Origin: an uncultured Armatimonadota bacterium
GTDB taxonomy: Bacteria; Armatimonadota; Fimbriimonadia; Fimbriimonadales; Fimbriimonadaceae
Length of the DNA: 64,000 bases
NCBI GenBank assembly: GCA_903899015.1
Contig: CAIUHP010000075.1
Span: forward strand, 52,125 to 116,124
Direction of reading: 5' to 3'
The notes beneath the pieces are model-generated. The model did no database searches. It saw only the letters and a program-made list of their open reading frames with translations, and was not told where the DNA came from. Shown piece after piece: positions 1 through 9,459 of this stretch (the stretch's first letter is position 1; each line of letters begins with the position of its first letter). A program made the translations under genes and the position numbers.

Positions 1-1
1 T

Positions 2-826
2 ACCGGAAGCGACTTCGACACCGCGATTAAGAACGTCGTAACCGGCAGTAAATTTGGCTTTGACCTCACTGGCGGAGGTGCAACCGATGCCTCTCTCGGA
101 TTGGCAATCGTCAACAACCTACGACGAGTCATCACGTCCTATCTTGGGAAAATGACTCCCGCTCAATTGGATCGGCTAGCCAAGGGAATGAAGGATGCAC
201 TTTCTCGCAAACCTTCTTTGAATGATACGTTAAAGAATGAGCACGAGAACATGCTTCAAACTCTTCAATACGTTGCAAACATCATGAAGACGGAAGACCT
301 GAAAGGGCTTCAACAAAACATGGGACCAGACGTAAACGAAGCAGTGCGTTACATCGATCAAATCCGTTCGAATCCCAAAAAGCGGCAAGCTTTCATGACT
401 GAACTTTCCAACGCGTGTGAAGAAGAGTTCTCGGCAATCCAGCACGATATCGGTCAGCCTGCCAATCTACGATCTAAACCGAAAACGGATTTTACTGGTC
501 AGTGGAAGAAGCTTCCCAAACACATCCTTGGAACTTCCCGCCCCTTGCTTGAGTTGAGCGACATGACCCTTGCTCGTACTCGGTTATTGATTCTTTACGC
601 CGAAATCTACCGAGTCGGAAAACAAAACAAGCCCTACCCCACGAGCCTGACATCGTTCACAAGAGAACTAACGATCGATCCTTTCTCTGCCACACCCTTC
701 CTCTATCACGCCGACCAAGCAGAATTCTCCATCTACAGCGTGGGACTCAACGGCCGAGACGATGGCGGAGACAGCGATGAAACCTTCACAGCTCCCGACC
801 TTCGACTCGAAAATACCGGGCAATAG
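2..826 (+). CDS. Hypothetical protein, 5' end cut by window edge
   Basis: The reading frame is open from base 2, so the true start lies upstream of the window; an in-frame TTG at 101 is only an internal codon. The visible 274 codons show no catalytic motif I recognise. The C-terminal ~50 residues (PYPTSL, then DPFSATPFLY, then YSVGLNGRDDGGD) match a tail often seen on secreted or pilin-like proteins of Planctomycetes and Armatimonadota, where a DPFSGKPL-type element is followed by an asparagine- and aspartate-rich end. That comparison is from memory of the pattern. The gene ends 6 bases before a strong bidirectional terminator and converges on acnA. Function unknown. Confidence 0.75.
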   Translation, partial: TGSDFDTAIKNVVTGSKFGFDLTGGGATDASLGLAIVNNLRRVITSYLGKMTPAQLDRLAKGMKDALSRKPSLNDTLKNEHENMLQTLQYVANIMKTEDLKGLQQNMGPDVNEAVRYIDQIRSNPKKRQAFMTELSNACEEEFSAIQHDIGQPANLRSKPKTDFTGQWKKLPKHILGTSRPLLELSDMTLARTRLLILYAEIYRVGKQNKPYPTSLTSFTRELTIDPFSATPFLYHADQAEFSIYSVGLNGRDDGGDSDETFTAPDLRLENTGQ

Positions 827-832
827 CCAAAT

Positions 833-871
833 AGAAAGAGCCAAGCGAAAGGAGATCGCTTGGCTCTTTCT
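833..871. terminator. Bidirectional hairpin terminator between convergent genes
   Basis: A perfect 16-bp inverted repeat, AGAAAGAGCCAAGCGA (833-848) and its complement (856-871), is separated by a 7-nt loop. Its outer A/T bases supply a short T-run on either strand. It lies between the stop of the left-edge gene (826) and the stop of acnA (887), so it can serve both. Confidence 0.85.
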
Positions 872-886
872 GATGGGTTCTTCGAA

Positions 887-3538
887 CTAGATGAGGGATC
901 GAAGGACGTACTGCAGAATTCCACCATTCAGATAGTAGAGGTTCTCTTGAGGAGTATCAATACGAACCTTGACCATGAAGTCGATGACCTTTCCGTCGCG
1001 AGCTGTAGCCTTCATGATGAGGGTCTTACCGTTTGCAAAGTTTGAACCAACCGCTTCCGAAAGCCCAACGAGGTCGAACGACTCGTGGCCGGTAAGTCCG
1101 AGGGTTTCAGCCGATTGTCCATTGGTGAACTCGAGCGGAACGACACCCATTCCAATAAGGTTGGATCGATGAATCCTCTCGAAACTCTGAGCCAGAACAG
1201 CCTTCACGCCGAGCATGTAGGTTCCCTTGGCTGCCCAGTCTCGACTCGATCCCGAACCGTACTCTTTCCCTGCAATGACTAGGAGCGGAGTGCCCGCCGC
1301 CTGGTACTGCATGGATGCATCGTAGATCGTCGTGACCTCGCCGGTTGGCAAGTAGGTTGTGAATCCACCCTCCGTTCCCGGAGCCAACTGATTTCGCAGT
1401 CGAATGTTTGCGAAGGTACCTCGCACCATCGTCTCGTGGTTTCCACGGCGCGAACCATAAGAGTTGAACATGGCAGCCGTCACGCCATGCTCGGTCAGGT
1501 ACGAACCGGCAGGAGAATTCAACTTGATGTTGCCGGCAGGTGAGATGTGGTCCGTGGTAATGCTGTCACCAAGAACTGCGAGAGTCGACATCCCCATAAG
1601 ATCCGGAACAGAAGTTGGTGCTTCTGCGCTCATGCCCTCAAAGTAGGGAGGATTCTTGATGTAGGTCGATGCATCGTTCCAGGCAAAGTTGTCTCCACCC
1701 GTGATCGAAATCTCAGCCCATCGCTCGTCACCCTTAAAGACATCTTCGTAGTTATCGATATACAGCTCTTTTCGAACCGCCAGAGCGTTGGTCTCCGCAA
1801 TTTCTGCCTGAGTTGGCCAGATATCGCGTAGATAGACTGGATTTCCTTCTTGGTCGTTACCGAGAGGATCGATATTGAGATCGATGTTGATCGTGCCCGC
1901 CAAAGCGTAAGCGACGACCAAAGGCGGCGACATAAGATAGTTTGCCTTGATGTCTTGGCTAATTCGACCTTCAAAGTTTCGGTTGCCACTCAGCACACTG
2001 CATGCGACAAGATTCTTCTCGTTGATCCGTTTCGAAATCTCTTCCGGCAAGGGTCCCGAGTTTCCGATACAAGTCATACAGCCGTAACCCACCACGTTGA
2101 AGTGGAGAGCGTTAAGAGCATCGAGCAGCCCCGCCTTCTCAAGGATGTCACTCGCAACCCGTGAACCGGGCGCGAGCGAAGTCTTGACCCAAGGCTTCGA
2201 CTGAAGTCCCTTCGCGAGTGCTTTCTTAGCCAACAAACCAGCAGCCGTCATGACTGACGGATTCGATGTGTTCGTGCAACTGGTAATTGAAGCAATAACG
2301 ACGGCACCATGACCAATTCCGTCTGCAGTGTCGACAGGCGTCAACTGGGATTCAAACGTCTTGTTGAAATTAGATTTGGCTTGGTTGAGAAGAAGTCGAT
2401 CTTGAGGTCGCTTGGGTCCTGCAACTGAAGGGACGATGGTGGACAGGTCAAGCTCCAAGACGTCGGTGTAGGTGCATTCGGGGCAGCCAGGGAAATGGAA
2501 GAGTCCCTGAGCCTTGAAGTAATCCTCAACGAGTTGAACCTGAGCTTCTGGTCGACCCGTAAGTCGAAGGTATCGAAGGGCTTCATCGTCAACCGGGAAG
2601 ATCGCGCAAGTTGCACCGAATTCTGGTGACATGTTGCCGATCGTAGCTCGGTCTGCTAACGGAAGATTCTGAAGGCCCGGGCCGAAGAATTCGACGAATT
2701 TGCCGACGACTCCTTTCTTTCGAAGCATCTCGGTGACAGTCAAAACGAGGTCCGTGGCGGTTGTTCCTTCTGGCAATTTGTTGACCAGTCGGAATCCGAT
2801 TACCTGCGGAATCAACATGCTAACCGGTTGGCCGAGCATGGCAGCCTCGGCTTCAATCCCTCCCACTCCCCAACCCAAAACGCCAATGCCATTGATCATT
2901 GTCGTGTGTGAGTCCGTACCGACGAGAGTGTCGGGATAGAGTGTCTTGGATGTACCGTCGTCTTTTACAAACGCGACGCGTGCGAGGTGCTCAAGGTTAA
3001 CTTGGTGGACAATTCCGGTGTTGGGCGGAACAACGCGGAAGTTATCGAGTGCATTTTGTCCCCACTTAAGGAACTCATATCGCTCTTGATTGCGCTCAAA
3101 TTCTAAGTCGCGATTGATGGTTAAAGCGTCTGATCGACCAAAAGCGTCGGTCTGCACCGAGTGGTCAATGACGAGTTCAACTGGCTGAAGCGGGTTGATC
3201 TTTTTAGGATCTCCGCCTAGCGCCACCATCGCATCACGCATCGCAGCAAGGTCGACCACGCACGGAACACCCGTGAAGTCTTGGAGAATAACTCTGGCTG
3301 GCGTAAATGCGATCTCTTTGCTTGGCTCAGCTTTGGCATCCCAAGATGCAAGTGCTTCAATGTCTTCCGCAAAGACGCTTCGGTTATCTTCGGTGCGCAG
3401 GAGATTCTCTAAGAGAATGCGCAACGAGTACGGCAGTCGGTCTAGGTCATGGCCCTTATCTTTGAGGACCTGCAAACTGTAGATTTGATATTCGGTTCCG
3501 CCGCTTTGGATTGTCTTCTTGGCGTTAAAACTATTCAA
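887..3538 (-). CDS. acnA: Aconitate hydratase AcnA
   Basis: Interconverts citrate and isocitrate in the TCA cycle, in the cytoplasm, using a [4Fe-4S] cluster. The 883-residue length is normal for AcnA/IRP1-type aconitases. Cluster ligands are visible as Cys421 in SCTNTSNP and Cys487/Cys490 in [10 protein letters not shown]. The C-terminal swivel domain carries the [12 protein letters not shown] signature. The start is TTG, preceded by a full AGGAGG ribosome binding site 8 nt upstream; the downstream MNSFNAKK sequence fits the family N-terminus. The gene is monocistronic, diverges from the STN-domain gene and ends at a shared terminator. I see no obvious operator in the 185-bp upstream gap. 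Confidence 0.97.
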   Translation of the reverse strand: MNSFNAKKTIQSGGTEYQIYSLQVLKDKGHDLDRLPYSLRILLENLLRTEDNRSVFAEDIEALASWDAKAEPSKEIAFTPARVILQDFTGVPCVVDLAAMRDAMVALGGDPKKINPLQPVELVIDHSVQTDAFGRSDALTINRDLEFERNQERYEFLKWGQNALDNFRVVPPNTGIVHQVNLEHLARVAFVKDDGTSKTLYPDTLVGTDSHTTMINGIGVLGWGVGGIEAEAAMLGQPVSMLIPQVIGFRLVNKLPEGTTATDLVLTVTEMLRKKGVVGKFVEFFGPGLQNLPLADRATIGNMSPEFGATCAIFPVDDEALRYLRLTGRPEAQVQLVEDYFKAQGLFHFPGCPECTYTDVLELDLSTIVPSVAGPKRPQDRLLLNQAKSNFNKTFESQLTPVDTADGIGHGAVVIASITSCTNTSNPSVMTAAGLLAKKALAKGLQSKPWVKTSLAPGSRVASDILEKAGLLDALNALHFNVVGYGCMTCIGNSGPLPEEISKRINEKNLVACSVLSGNRNFEGRISQDIKANYLMSPPLVVAYALAGTINIDLNIDPLGNDQEGNPVYLRDIWPTQAEIAETNALAVRKELYIDNYEDVFKGDERWAEISITGGDNFAWNDASTYIKNPPYFEGMSAEAPTSVPDLMGMSTLAVLGDSITTDHISPAGNIKLNSPAGSYLTEHGVTAAMFNSYGSRRGNHETMVRGTFANIRLRNQLAPGTEGGFTTYLPTGEVTTIYDASMQYQAAGTPLLVIAGKEYGSGSSRDWAAKGTYMLGVKAVLAQSFERIHRSNLIGMGVVPLEFTNGQSAETLGLTGHESFDLVGLSEAVGSNFANGKTLIMKATARDGKVIDFMVKVRIDTPQENLYYLNGGILQYVLRSLI

Positions 3539-3723
3539 TGGATCCGCCTCCTAATGTGCCCGGGCTCCCGGTCGTGTCAAAGGGTTTCCCAATGGGCCAA
3601 GGAGTGGGTTAGGAGTTCAATATACCCAGCAGAGGCACTCTCCAGGTAAGGAACCTTACACTCATCACCCCTCCCCTTGGGATATGCCTTGAATCGGACG
3701 CATACTATTAAGCAGGAAACTTT

Positions 3724-5922
3724 ATGATTGGACTCACGCTTTTTGCTGGCATAGCCCTGCTTCCACATCATGTGGGCTCGGCTTCGAACAGGACAACCCA
3801 ATCGGACCCTAAAATAACCTTAGCCATTCAAGCAACAAGCATGGCCAAAGCTTTGGAGCAACTAAGCGAGGCATCCCACTCCTCGCTTTTCACGTCCGTC
3901 CAAACAGCTAGCGACGTCATTACACTTCGGTTTAAAGAGGTTCCCCTTTCGGAGGCCATGAAACGCATCGCAGATGCGGATGATGCGTCCTGGCGACAAG
4001 AGGGCGAAGTTTTTAGACTGATACGAACGACCGATCAAGTACGCGCGGAAAAGCGAGCTGCCTATCTGAAGGAAGTTGAAACCATTCGCAAAGCGATTCA
4101 AAAACGGTCGGATGCGCTTGCCAAAATGCCTGGTTGGAACTCCTCAGAAGCCGATCTGCTTGCGACAAAAGTTAAGTCCCTCATCCGAGGCTTCAACCCC
4201 AACATCTCCAACTCTAATTTTTACCAACAGGTAAGCCAACTCAGCCAACAAGCACCGATCGGTCGAGCGATGACAAAGATTTGTGCGATGTTGGACCCTG
4301 AAGAATTGGCTCAATTACCTTCCAGCTATCGAACGGTTTGGTCATCTCATCCAACCGCGACTCAAAGGCCACTTCCCGAGGGTGTGATGCCTGTAATTGA
4401 GCAGTACATGGCCTACCAGACTCAATGGCAGGCCGCAATCGATAAATATCACGTCACGCCGCCGACATTTGGTGGTGCGACCTATTGGGTTGGAGACTTT
4501 GGCGATTTGCAAGATGCCAATTCACCAGGCAAGGTCACTACAGTTTTGCTAACGGCTCAGAAATGGAGTCGCGATTCTGCATTTAGCCTTGAGCTTTCGG
4601 CATACGATGAGAAAGGCAAGCGAATCGGTCAGGCTCAAAATTCACTTTCGACGGATATGTCGAACTACACCGATGCAATGAAAGACGTCCCTGCCCGCCC
4701 AGGCGAGAGGACAATCAAACCCGATCCTGAGATGGCGCCAATCGTCTCGCAACAATTCCAAGCTACGCAGCGAGACCCAAAACCCTATCCTCCTCAACTG
4801 CTCAAGAAGCTTCTACACCCGGAAGATGCCGACCCGCTCAGCTATTTCCTCTCGAACTCCCTCATTCAGGCAAGCGAAATTAAAGATGTCAATATGGTCG
4901 GAATCCTCACCGACCGAGCATTTTTCGGCAGCATGATGGGGGAAGCAAAAGAAATTACTGCGGACACCTTTATCAAGCGACTCGGCTTCTTTAATACATC
5001 CATCGAATTGAAGGATGGTTGGCTAACAGTAAGGCCCACGCAACCAGATTTCGCACGAGAAGATCGCGTTGACCGAAAAGAGCTCGGACGTTACTTGCGA
5101 AGGATCGTGGCTGGTAAACCGCTGACGATCGACGAGCACGCCAATTTTTGCTTGACGTTACCTCCCCAAGAAACCAACTTCATTCCGAACTCGATGGCGA
5201 ACATCCTTCACTATCAAGACACCGCATACTACGACCACAACATGCTTCGCATCTACGCTCTTTCAACGCCCGAACAGCGCGCGAAGATGAGTGGCGGAGG
5301 CCTGCCATTTGAAGCCCTTACTGAAAGCCAGTTAGAATGTGTCAACAAGATGGTCTATGGAGTGAACACCAACCTCCAATACACTCCTCCTCAAAATACG
5401 GATGGAAATAACGTCGAGTTTGATTGGAATCTTTTCTATAACGGTTTGATGCACGAGCCGACTGAATCCCTTCCGAACGGAATTCCACCCCGAGGAACCT
5501 TGAAAATGGACGTGGACAATTCGTTTGTCGTCAAGACCCAGGATGTACCGACTAGGAATTACACGATGCCCGGTCGACAAATGGACCCATCATCATTAGC
5601 TTGGCAAAAATATTCCCAAGAGCATCCCGATTTATTTCCTTGGATGGCAGAGGAATCTCAAAAAGTTGATCTGTCCCGAATACTTTACGGTAAGCGCTTA
5701 CAACTGAATTTCACGCTTCACTTCACTCCGGTACTTTCTCTTTCTTACAGCTTTGAGGAGCACAATTCGAGCGATTTCAAGTCCGTATCCATTGACGACT
5801 TGCCTGCCGACTTCAAAAAGCAATTTGATGATGCGTACAACGGCCTAAAGCAGAGTTACGCAAATGCTAAGCCTGGGCAGTTTAACGGAAACCAGAGGGG
5901 AACTAACCCTCCTCCCCAGTAG
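3724..5922 (+). CDS. Secreted protein with N-terminal STN-like domain
   Basis: 732 residues. An N-terminal hydrophobic stretch (residues 1-20) fits a signal peptide. Residues ~28-105 resemble the secretin/TonB short N-terminal (STN) fold: an amphipathic helix (MAKALEQLSEAS), a strand, then a second helix (LSEAMKRIADADD) and a strand ending in FRLIR. STN domains sit in the periplasm on secretins and TonB receptors, but no secretin or TonB barrel follows. The remaining ~600 residues are soluble-looking and unrecognised. An AGGA ribosome binding site lies 7 nt before the ATG. Function unknown; probably periplasmic or surface. Confidence 0.8.
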   Translation: MIGLTLFAGIALLPHHVGSASNRTTQSDPKITLAIQATSMAKALEQLSEASHSSLFTSVQTASDVITLRFKEVPLSEAMKRIADADDASWRQEGEVFRLIRTTDQVRAEKRAAYLKEVETIRKAIQKRSDALAKMPGWNSSEADLLATKVKSLIRGFNPNISNSNFYQQVSQLSQQAPIGRAMTKICAMLDPEELAQLPSSYRTVWSSHPTATQRPLPEGVMPVIEQYMAYQTQWQAAIDKYHVTPPTFGGATYWVGDFGDLQDANSPGKVTTVLLTAQKWSRDSAFSLELSAYDEKGKRIGQAQNSLSTDMSNYTDAMKDVPARPGERTIKPDPEMAPIVSQQFQATQRDPKPYPPQLLKKLLHPEDADPLSYFLSNSLIQASEIKDVNMVGILTDRAFFGSMMGEAKEITADTFIKRLGFFNTSIELKDGWLTVRPTQPDFAREDRVDRKELGRYLRRIVAGKPLTIDEHANFCLTLPPQETNFIPNSMANILHYQDTAYYDHNMLRIYALSTPEQRAKMSGGGLPFEALTESQLECVNKMVYGVNTNLQYTPPQNTDGNNVEFDWNLFYNGLMHEPTESLPNGIPPRGTLKMDVDNSFVVKTQDVPTRNYTMPGRQMDPSSLAWQKYSQEHPDLFPWMAEESQKVDLSRILYGKRLQLNFTLHFTPVLSLSYSFEEHNSSDFKSVSIDDLPADFKKQFDDAYNGLKQSYANAKPGQFNGNQRGTNPPPQ

Positions 5923-5940
5923 CTGCTGGCAAGTAATTAA

Positions 5941-5975
5941 ATGGGCCGAGTTCGAATTATCCGAACTCGGCCCAT
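5941..5975. terminator. Hairpin terminator between convergent genes
   Basis: A perfect 14-bp stem, ATGGGCCGAGTTCG (5941-5954) with its complement (5962-5975), has a 7-nt loop and is followed by ATTTA on the plus strand. It sits between the stop at 5922 and the opposing stop at 6002. Confidence 0.8.
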
Positions 5976-6001
5976 ATTTATGATTACTCAGCGAGATTTA
6001 T

Positions 6002-7033
6002 CTATTCGACCCAGTCAGCTACGAATAGATTCGTCTCATGAGGCTTGCTTGAGTAGCGGTTCGATGCGAATACCAACTTCTTACCATCCTTCGTAAACAT
6101 CGGGAAGCCATCGAAAGCAGGCGCGGTTGTAATTCGCTCCAGGTGAGTGCCATCGAGATTGATCATGTAGATATCAAACTCTCGCCCCTTTGGATCGGCG
6201 AAATTCGAACTAAAAATCACTCGCTTGCCATCTGGGTGAATGAAAGGCGCGAAAGATGCTCCTCCCAATTTGGTGATCTGGCGCTTGTGGCTACCATCTG
6301 GGTTCATGACCCAAATTTCGAGCTTGCCCGGTCGCACCAGGCTCTGGTGAAGCAAATCTAAATAGTCCTTCTTCTCGGCTTCGTTCGTGACGGCCTGACG
6401 TCGATAGGCTATCAGCTTGGAATCCCAGCTCACAAACGGACCGCCATCGTATCCAATCTCATTGGTCAGTCGTTTGATGTGGCTGCCATCCAGATTCGCG
6501 CGGTAAATCTCAAGGTCCCCATCAAAGCTACCGGTGAAAACCATGTATTTACCGTTTGGTGCGATCGTCGTTTCGGCTACGTATCCATCTTTCTTGATGA
6601 TTGGAGTAATGCCCGTTCCGTCTGGATTGCCCTTATACAGAGCGAAGTCAGGATTGACCATCCAAACGTATCCCTTGCTCTGATCAATCGGCTTTTGCGG
6701 TCCGGGATTACGTTCATGCGTCGAGCTGAAGTAAACCGTCTTGCCATCCGGAGCAAAGTAGCTGCAGGTACATCGACCTTTGCCAGTACTAACAAGATGC
6801 TTGTTCGAACCGTCCGCATTCATGATGAAAACTTGCTCGTCTGGAAATTCAGGTTGCGCAGTTTGATAAATCAACTGTTTGCAATCCGGACTCCAATAAG
6901 CCTCGGCGTTTTGTCCACCAAAGGTAAGTTTCCGAATGTTTTTGAGGTGCTTCTCGCCAGGAAAAGCGTCCACCGGAATCGAATCAGGCGCACCAGCTTG
7001 ACCTAGGGAAAACAGTAGAGCAAGAGCAATCAT
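6002..7033 (-). CDS. Secreted PD40/TolB-like beta-propeller protein
   Basis: 343 residues with a signal peptide (MIALALLFSLGQAGA). The body is built from repeated PD40 units of the form W/F-S-P-D-G-K-x-h-x-F/Y-x-S followed by h-x-x-h-N-x-D-G-S (for example FAPDGKTVYFSS, IAPNGKYMVFTGS, IHPDGKRVIFSSN, FTKDGKKLVFASN), as in TolB and WD40-like propellers. Such proteins fold as a six-bladed propeller in the periplasm and usually bind other proteins or peptides. It is not TolB itself, since the N-terminal TolB domain and a pal/tol context are absent. Ligand unknown. An AT-rich palindrome lies 63 bp upstream of the start. Confidence 0.85.
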   Translation of the reverse strand: MIALALLFSLGQAGAPDSIPVDAFPGEKHLKNIRKLTFGGQNAEAYWSPDCKQLIYQTAQPEFPDEQVFIMNADGSNKHLVSTGKGRCTCSYFAPDGKTVYFSSTHERNPGPQKPIDQSKGYVWMVNPDFALYKGNPDGTGITPIIKKDGYVAETTIAPNGKYMVFTGSFDGDLEIYRANLDGSHIKRLTNEIGYDGGPFVSWDSKLIAYRRQAVTNEAEKKDYLDLLHQSLVRPGKLEIWVMNPDGSHKRQITKLGGASFAPFIHPDGKRVIFSSNFADPKGREFDIYMINLDGTHLERITTAPAFDGFPMFTKDGKKLVFASNRYSSKPHETNLFVADWVE

Positions 7034-7095
7034 AGACTTTATGATGCGCTCCCATCACCCCAGGTCTTTTTTCCAAGGTTGACGAACATGATTCG

Positions 7096-7118
7096 TATTT
7101 GATGAAATTCATCAAATA
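7096..7118. promoter_or_regulatory. 23-bp perfect palindrome, operator candidate
   Basis: TATTTGATGAA (7096-7106) and TTCATCAAATA (7108-7118) form an 11-bp inverted repeat around a single A. It lies 63 bp upstream of the PD40 gene start and 17 bp beyond the stop of the minus-strand epimerase gene. No T-run follows on either strand, so an operator is more likely than a terminator. Confidence 0.55.
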
Positions 7119-7134
7119 ATGCAAAAGACGAGTC

Positions 7135-8118
7135 CTAGAAGCCTCTTGAGGCCCACTCCACCATCTTATCGAACGCCTGATCTTCTATCGGATTGACCAA
7201 CTGGCGGCTTGGATCCGATTCGAACCATTCGATAATTTCCCGAGCGCCGACCGAAAACGGAGTCGTGCATTTGAAATCTGGCACGAGGGCCTTGATCTTT
7301 GAATTGTCGAAGATGGAGCTGTTCGCTTTGTCGCCAATAAGCCCAGGCCCCCAATTAGGAACAAACTTCGATATTACTTCGGATGGAACGTGTACTTTTT
7401 GAACTTCAACCCCCAGCGCTGCACCAACGAGGTCATAAATCTGATTCCACGTCAACCATTCGTCAGACGTGATCTGATAGGCTTCGCCAATTGCGTGAGA
7501 ATTTCCAAGGAGACCCACAAACCCTTTCGCAAAATCGGAATGATGGGTCAAGGTCCAAATCGAGGTTCCGTCCCCGAGAACAACCACCGGCTTCCCTTTC
7601 TTCATTCGATCAACGACGGTATAGCCGCCTTCAAACGGGAGCAGGGTTTTGTCGTAAGTGTGCGAGGGCCGCACGATCGTGAATGGGAATTTACTCTTTC
7701 GATACGCACTCACCAGCATCTCTTCGCAAGCGATCTTGTTTCGCGAGTACTCCCAGAAGGGGTTGTCTAGAAGCGTGGACTCCGTAATCGGTAGCGTTGA
7801 CGGAGGCGTTTGATAGGCTGAGGCAGACGAAATAAAGACGAACTGTCCCGTTTTGCCTGCAAATAGATCGAGATCGTTTTGGATGTGCTGAGGGGTGTAG
7901 GCGATCCAGTCGACCACGACGTCCCAAGTATGTCCGGCAAGTGCCGCTTCAGCGGATGCTGGGTTTCGAATATCGCCATTCAAGACCTTCGCGCCTGCGG
8001 GAATGCCTCGCGCGCTTTGACCTCGATTTAGTAAATAAAGGTCGATTCCTTTCACCAAAGCGAGTGGAGAGCAAGCCGAACTGATGATGCCAGTACCGCC
8101 AATGAAAAGGACCTTCAT
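7135..8118 (-). CDS. NAD(P)-dependent epimerase/dehydratase (extended SDR)
   Basis: 327 residues. The N-terminal Rossmann motif is GGTGIISSA (residues ~7-15), a variant of GxxGxxG. The active-site tyrosine and lysine are visible in YSRNK (YxxxK) near residue 124. ISSASAY supplies the usual serine upstream, and NRG after strand 2 suggests NADP preference. Extended SDRs of this kind act on nucleotide sugars or similar substrates; some relatives are annotated as isoflavone-reductase-like or as chloroplast RNA-binding CSP41 homologues. No sugar-pathway neighbour narrows the substrate. The ATG start opens directly with MKVLFIGGTG, the expected first strand. Confidence 0.88.
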   Translation of the reverse strand: MKVLFIGGTGIISSACSPLALVKGIDLYLLNRGQSARGIPAGAKVLNGDIRNPASAEAALAGHTWDVVVDWIAYTPQHIQNDLDLFAGKTGQFVFISSASAYQTPPSTLPITESTLLDNPFWEYSRNKIACEEMLVSAYRKSKFPFTIVRPSHTYDKTLLPFEGGYTVVDRMKKGKPVVVLGDGTSIWTLTHHSDFAKGFVGLLGNSHAIGEAYQITSDEWLTWNQIYDLVGAALGVEVQKVHVPSEVISKFVPNWGPGLIGDKANSSIFDNSKIKALVPDFKCTTPFSVGAREIIEWFESDPSRQLVNPIEDQAFDKMVEWASRGF

Positions 8119-8191
8119 GAGTTCAATTGTGCCGCATTGCGCATCAAATTATAGGAGACGCTCAGCCCGAAATAGAGTCAAATGAGATCTC

Positions 8192-8860
8192 TTAATAAGC
8201 GCGTCCAATTCCCACGATATGACCTTCAAGGCTTTGAATGCCGGGCCAGAACCGGAAGGAATAACATGCCTCTAAGTTGGTGCCCGTTGAAGGACTGACG
8301 TCAAGCTCAGTATCTGTTTCCGTTTTTGAAGCAAGTTCAAGCACTTCATCAAGATCGCTATTCTCAACGAGAGAAGATAGGTGGCACGATGCGGGAACAG
8401 GTTTATTTGAAAAGACGACTTTGCCGGACTTATCAAGCAAAAGGATCCAGTCGGTCGATAACGCCAAGATGCTGTCCGCCACTGAAACTTGAGGCTTAAT
8501 CACGGCGGAAATGTCCACCGGAGCACCCGAAGAAACGTTTGCAATCAGATGATCGGCAACGAGCTTTAGGCACTCGTTGACGTACTTGAGATTCTCAACT
8601 GCAGCCTTGCCTCTGTCCTCAGCGTATTTGGCAACGACTTCAGTTCGGCTGGCGGCTTGGTATTTGGCGAGAATCCTGCGCCAATATGTGCCGACCGTGT
8701 CCGGGCTAATCCCGAGACGAATTGCAATCTCTTTGTCTGTCAGTCCCCCGGCCGCAAGGACGAGAACCTGTTCTTCACGCTTGGGAGCTTCACCTGTTGT
8801 TGTTGTTTCTGACATTCCTATCTGATTATCCGTTAAATTGAAGTTGACCGCTAGGGACAT
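8192..8860 (-). CDS. LuxR-type HTH regulator with C-terminal PAS-like domain
   Basis: 222 residues. Residues ~29-75 are a LuxR/GerE helix-turn-helix (EEQVLVLAAGGLTDKEIA, then LGISPDTVGTYWRRIL). A linker follows, then a PAS-like segment around residues 135-220 (ILALSTDWILLLDKSGKVVFSN). The DNA-binding domain comes first and the sensor-like domain last, the reverse of most LuxR regulators, and no receiver domain is present. The start overlaps the stop of the preceding gene by 10 nt, suggesting coupling; an internal ATG at 8815 is an alternative. Signal and targets are unknown. Confidence 0.8.
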   Translation of the reverse strand: MSLAVNFNLTDNQIGMSETTTTGEAPKREEQVLVLAAGGLTDKEIAIRLGISPDTVGTYWRRILAKYQAASRTEVVAKYAEDRGKAAVENLKYVNECLKLVADHLIANVSSGAPVDISAVIKPQVSVADSILALSTDWILLLDKSGKVVFSNKPVPASCHLSSLVENSDLDEVLELASKTETDTELDVSPSTGTNLEACYSFRFWPGIQSLEGHIVGIGRAY

Positions 8861-9354
8861 TCTTGCTTCTTGTCCAAGAAACTTTGAAGATTGTTGGGTG
8901 ATACTATCACTACATTAGGGTCAGATAGTCGTACAAATTCCTCAAATGAGACCTCTGGCAACTCTCCTGTTTCTTTAAACTCTTCATACATTGCCCGTAG
9001 CACCTGAATTTGAGTCGGCATGGAGGCAAATGCATCGAGCCACACACCAGGTGTCGTCTCGCCACTTCGATAGGCAACCGCAACGACATAAGGCTCAATA
9101 TGATCGCCAGGTGTCGGAGTCGAATCAACCGCAAGCGACCAGTTGCCCTCAAAAACTTTCACCCCTTGCTGCTCGAGTTTCGATTTCGCACCAGCCGGGC
9201 TCCATTCTGACCGCGAGACGACGATGAACCCTTTGTCTGTAACCGCCGCCGAGATCAGGCACCCACTTCCATTGGCAGCGACATAGGCTTCCTTAGTACC
9301 AAGAACGCGTTCAATGGTCTTTGTAAATTGGTCAAACGGAACGTTCAAAGTCAT
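8851..9354 (-). CDS. Hypothetical protein co-transcribed with LuxR/PAS regulator
   Basis: 167 residues, no signal peptide or membrane segment, and no family recognised. The middle has alternating short strands (GCLISAAVTDKGFIVVSRSEW, VYGNWSLAVD-like), suggesting a small alpha/beta protein. Its 3' end overlaps the regulator gene by 10 nt, so it is probably a partner or target of that regulator. It diverges from acs across a 105-bp gap that must hold both promoters. Confidence 0.65.
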   Translation of the reverse strand: MTLNVPFDQFTKTIERVLGTKEAYVAANGSGCLISAAVTDKGFIVVSRSEWSPAGAKSKLEQQGVKVFEGNWSLAVDSTPTPGDHIEPYVVAVAYRSGETTPGVWLDAFASMPTQIQVLRAMYEEFKETGELPEVSFEEFVRLSDPNVVIVSPNNLQSFLDKKQECP

Positions 9355-9459
9355 ATCGGTAGTCCAAACTTTAGCACGCCTGGCTAAAACGAATTGGGGG
9401 ACGAAGCCAAGTTGGGCCAGGTTGCGCTAAAATCGAGAGCACTCCCAAGGTAGACCCAG

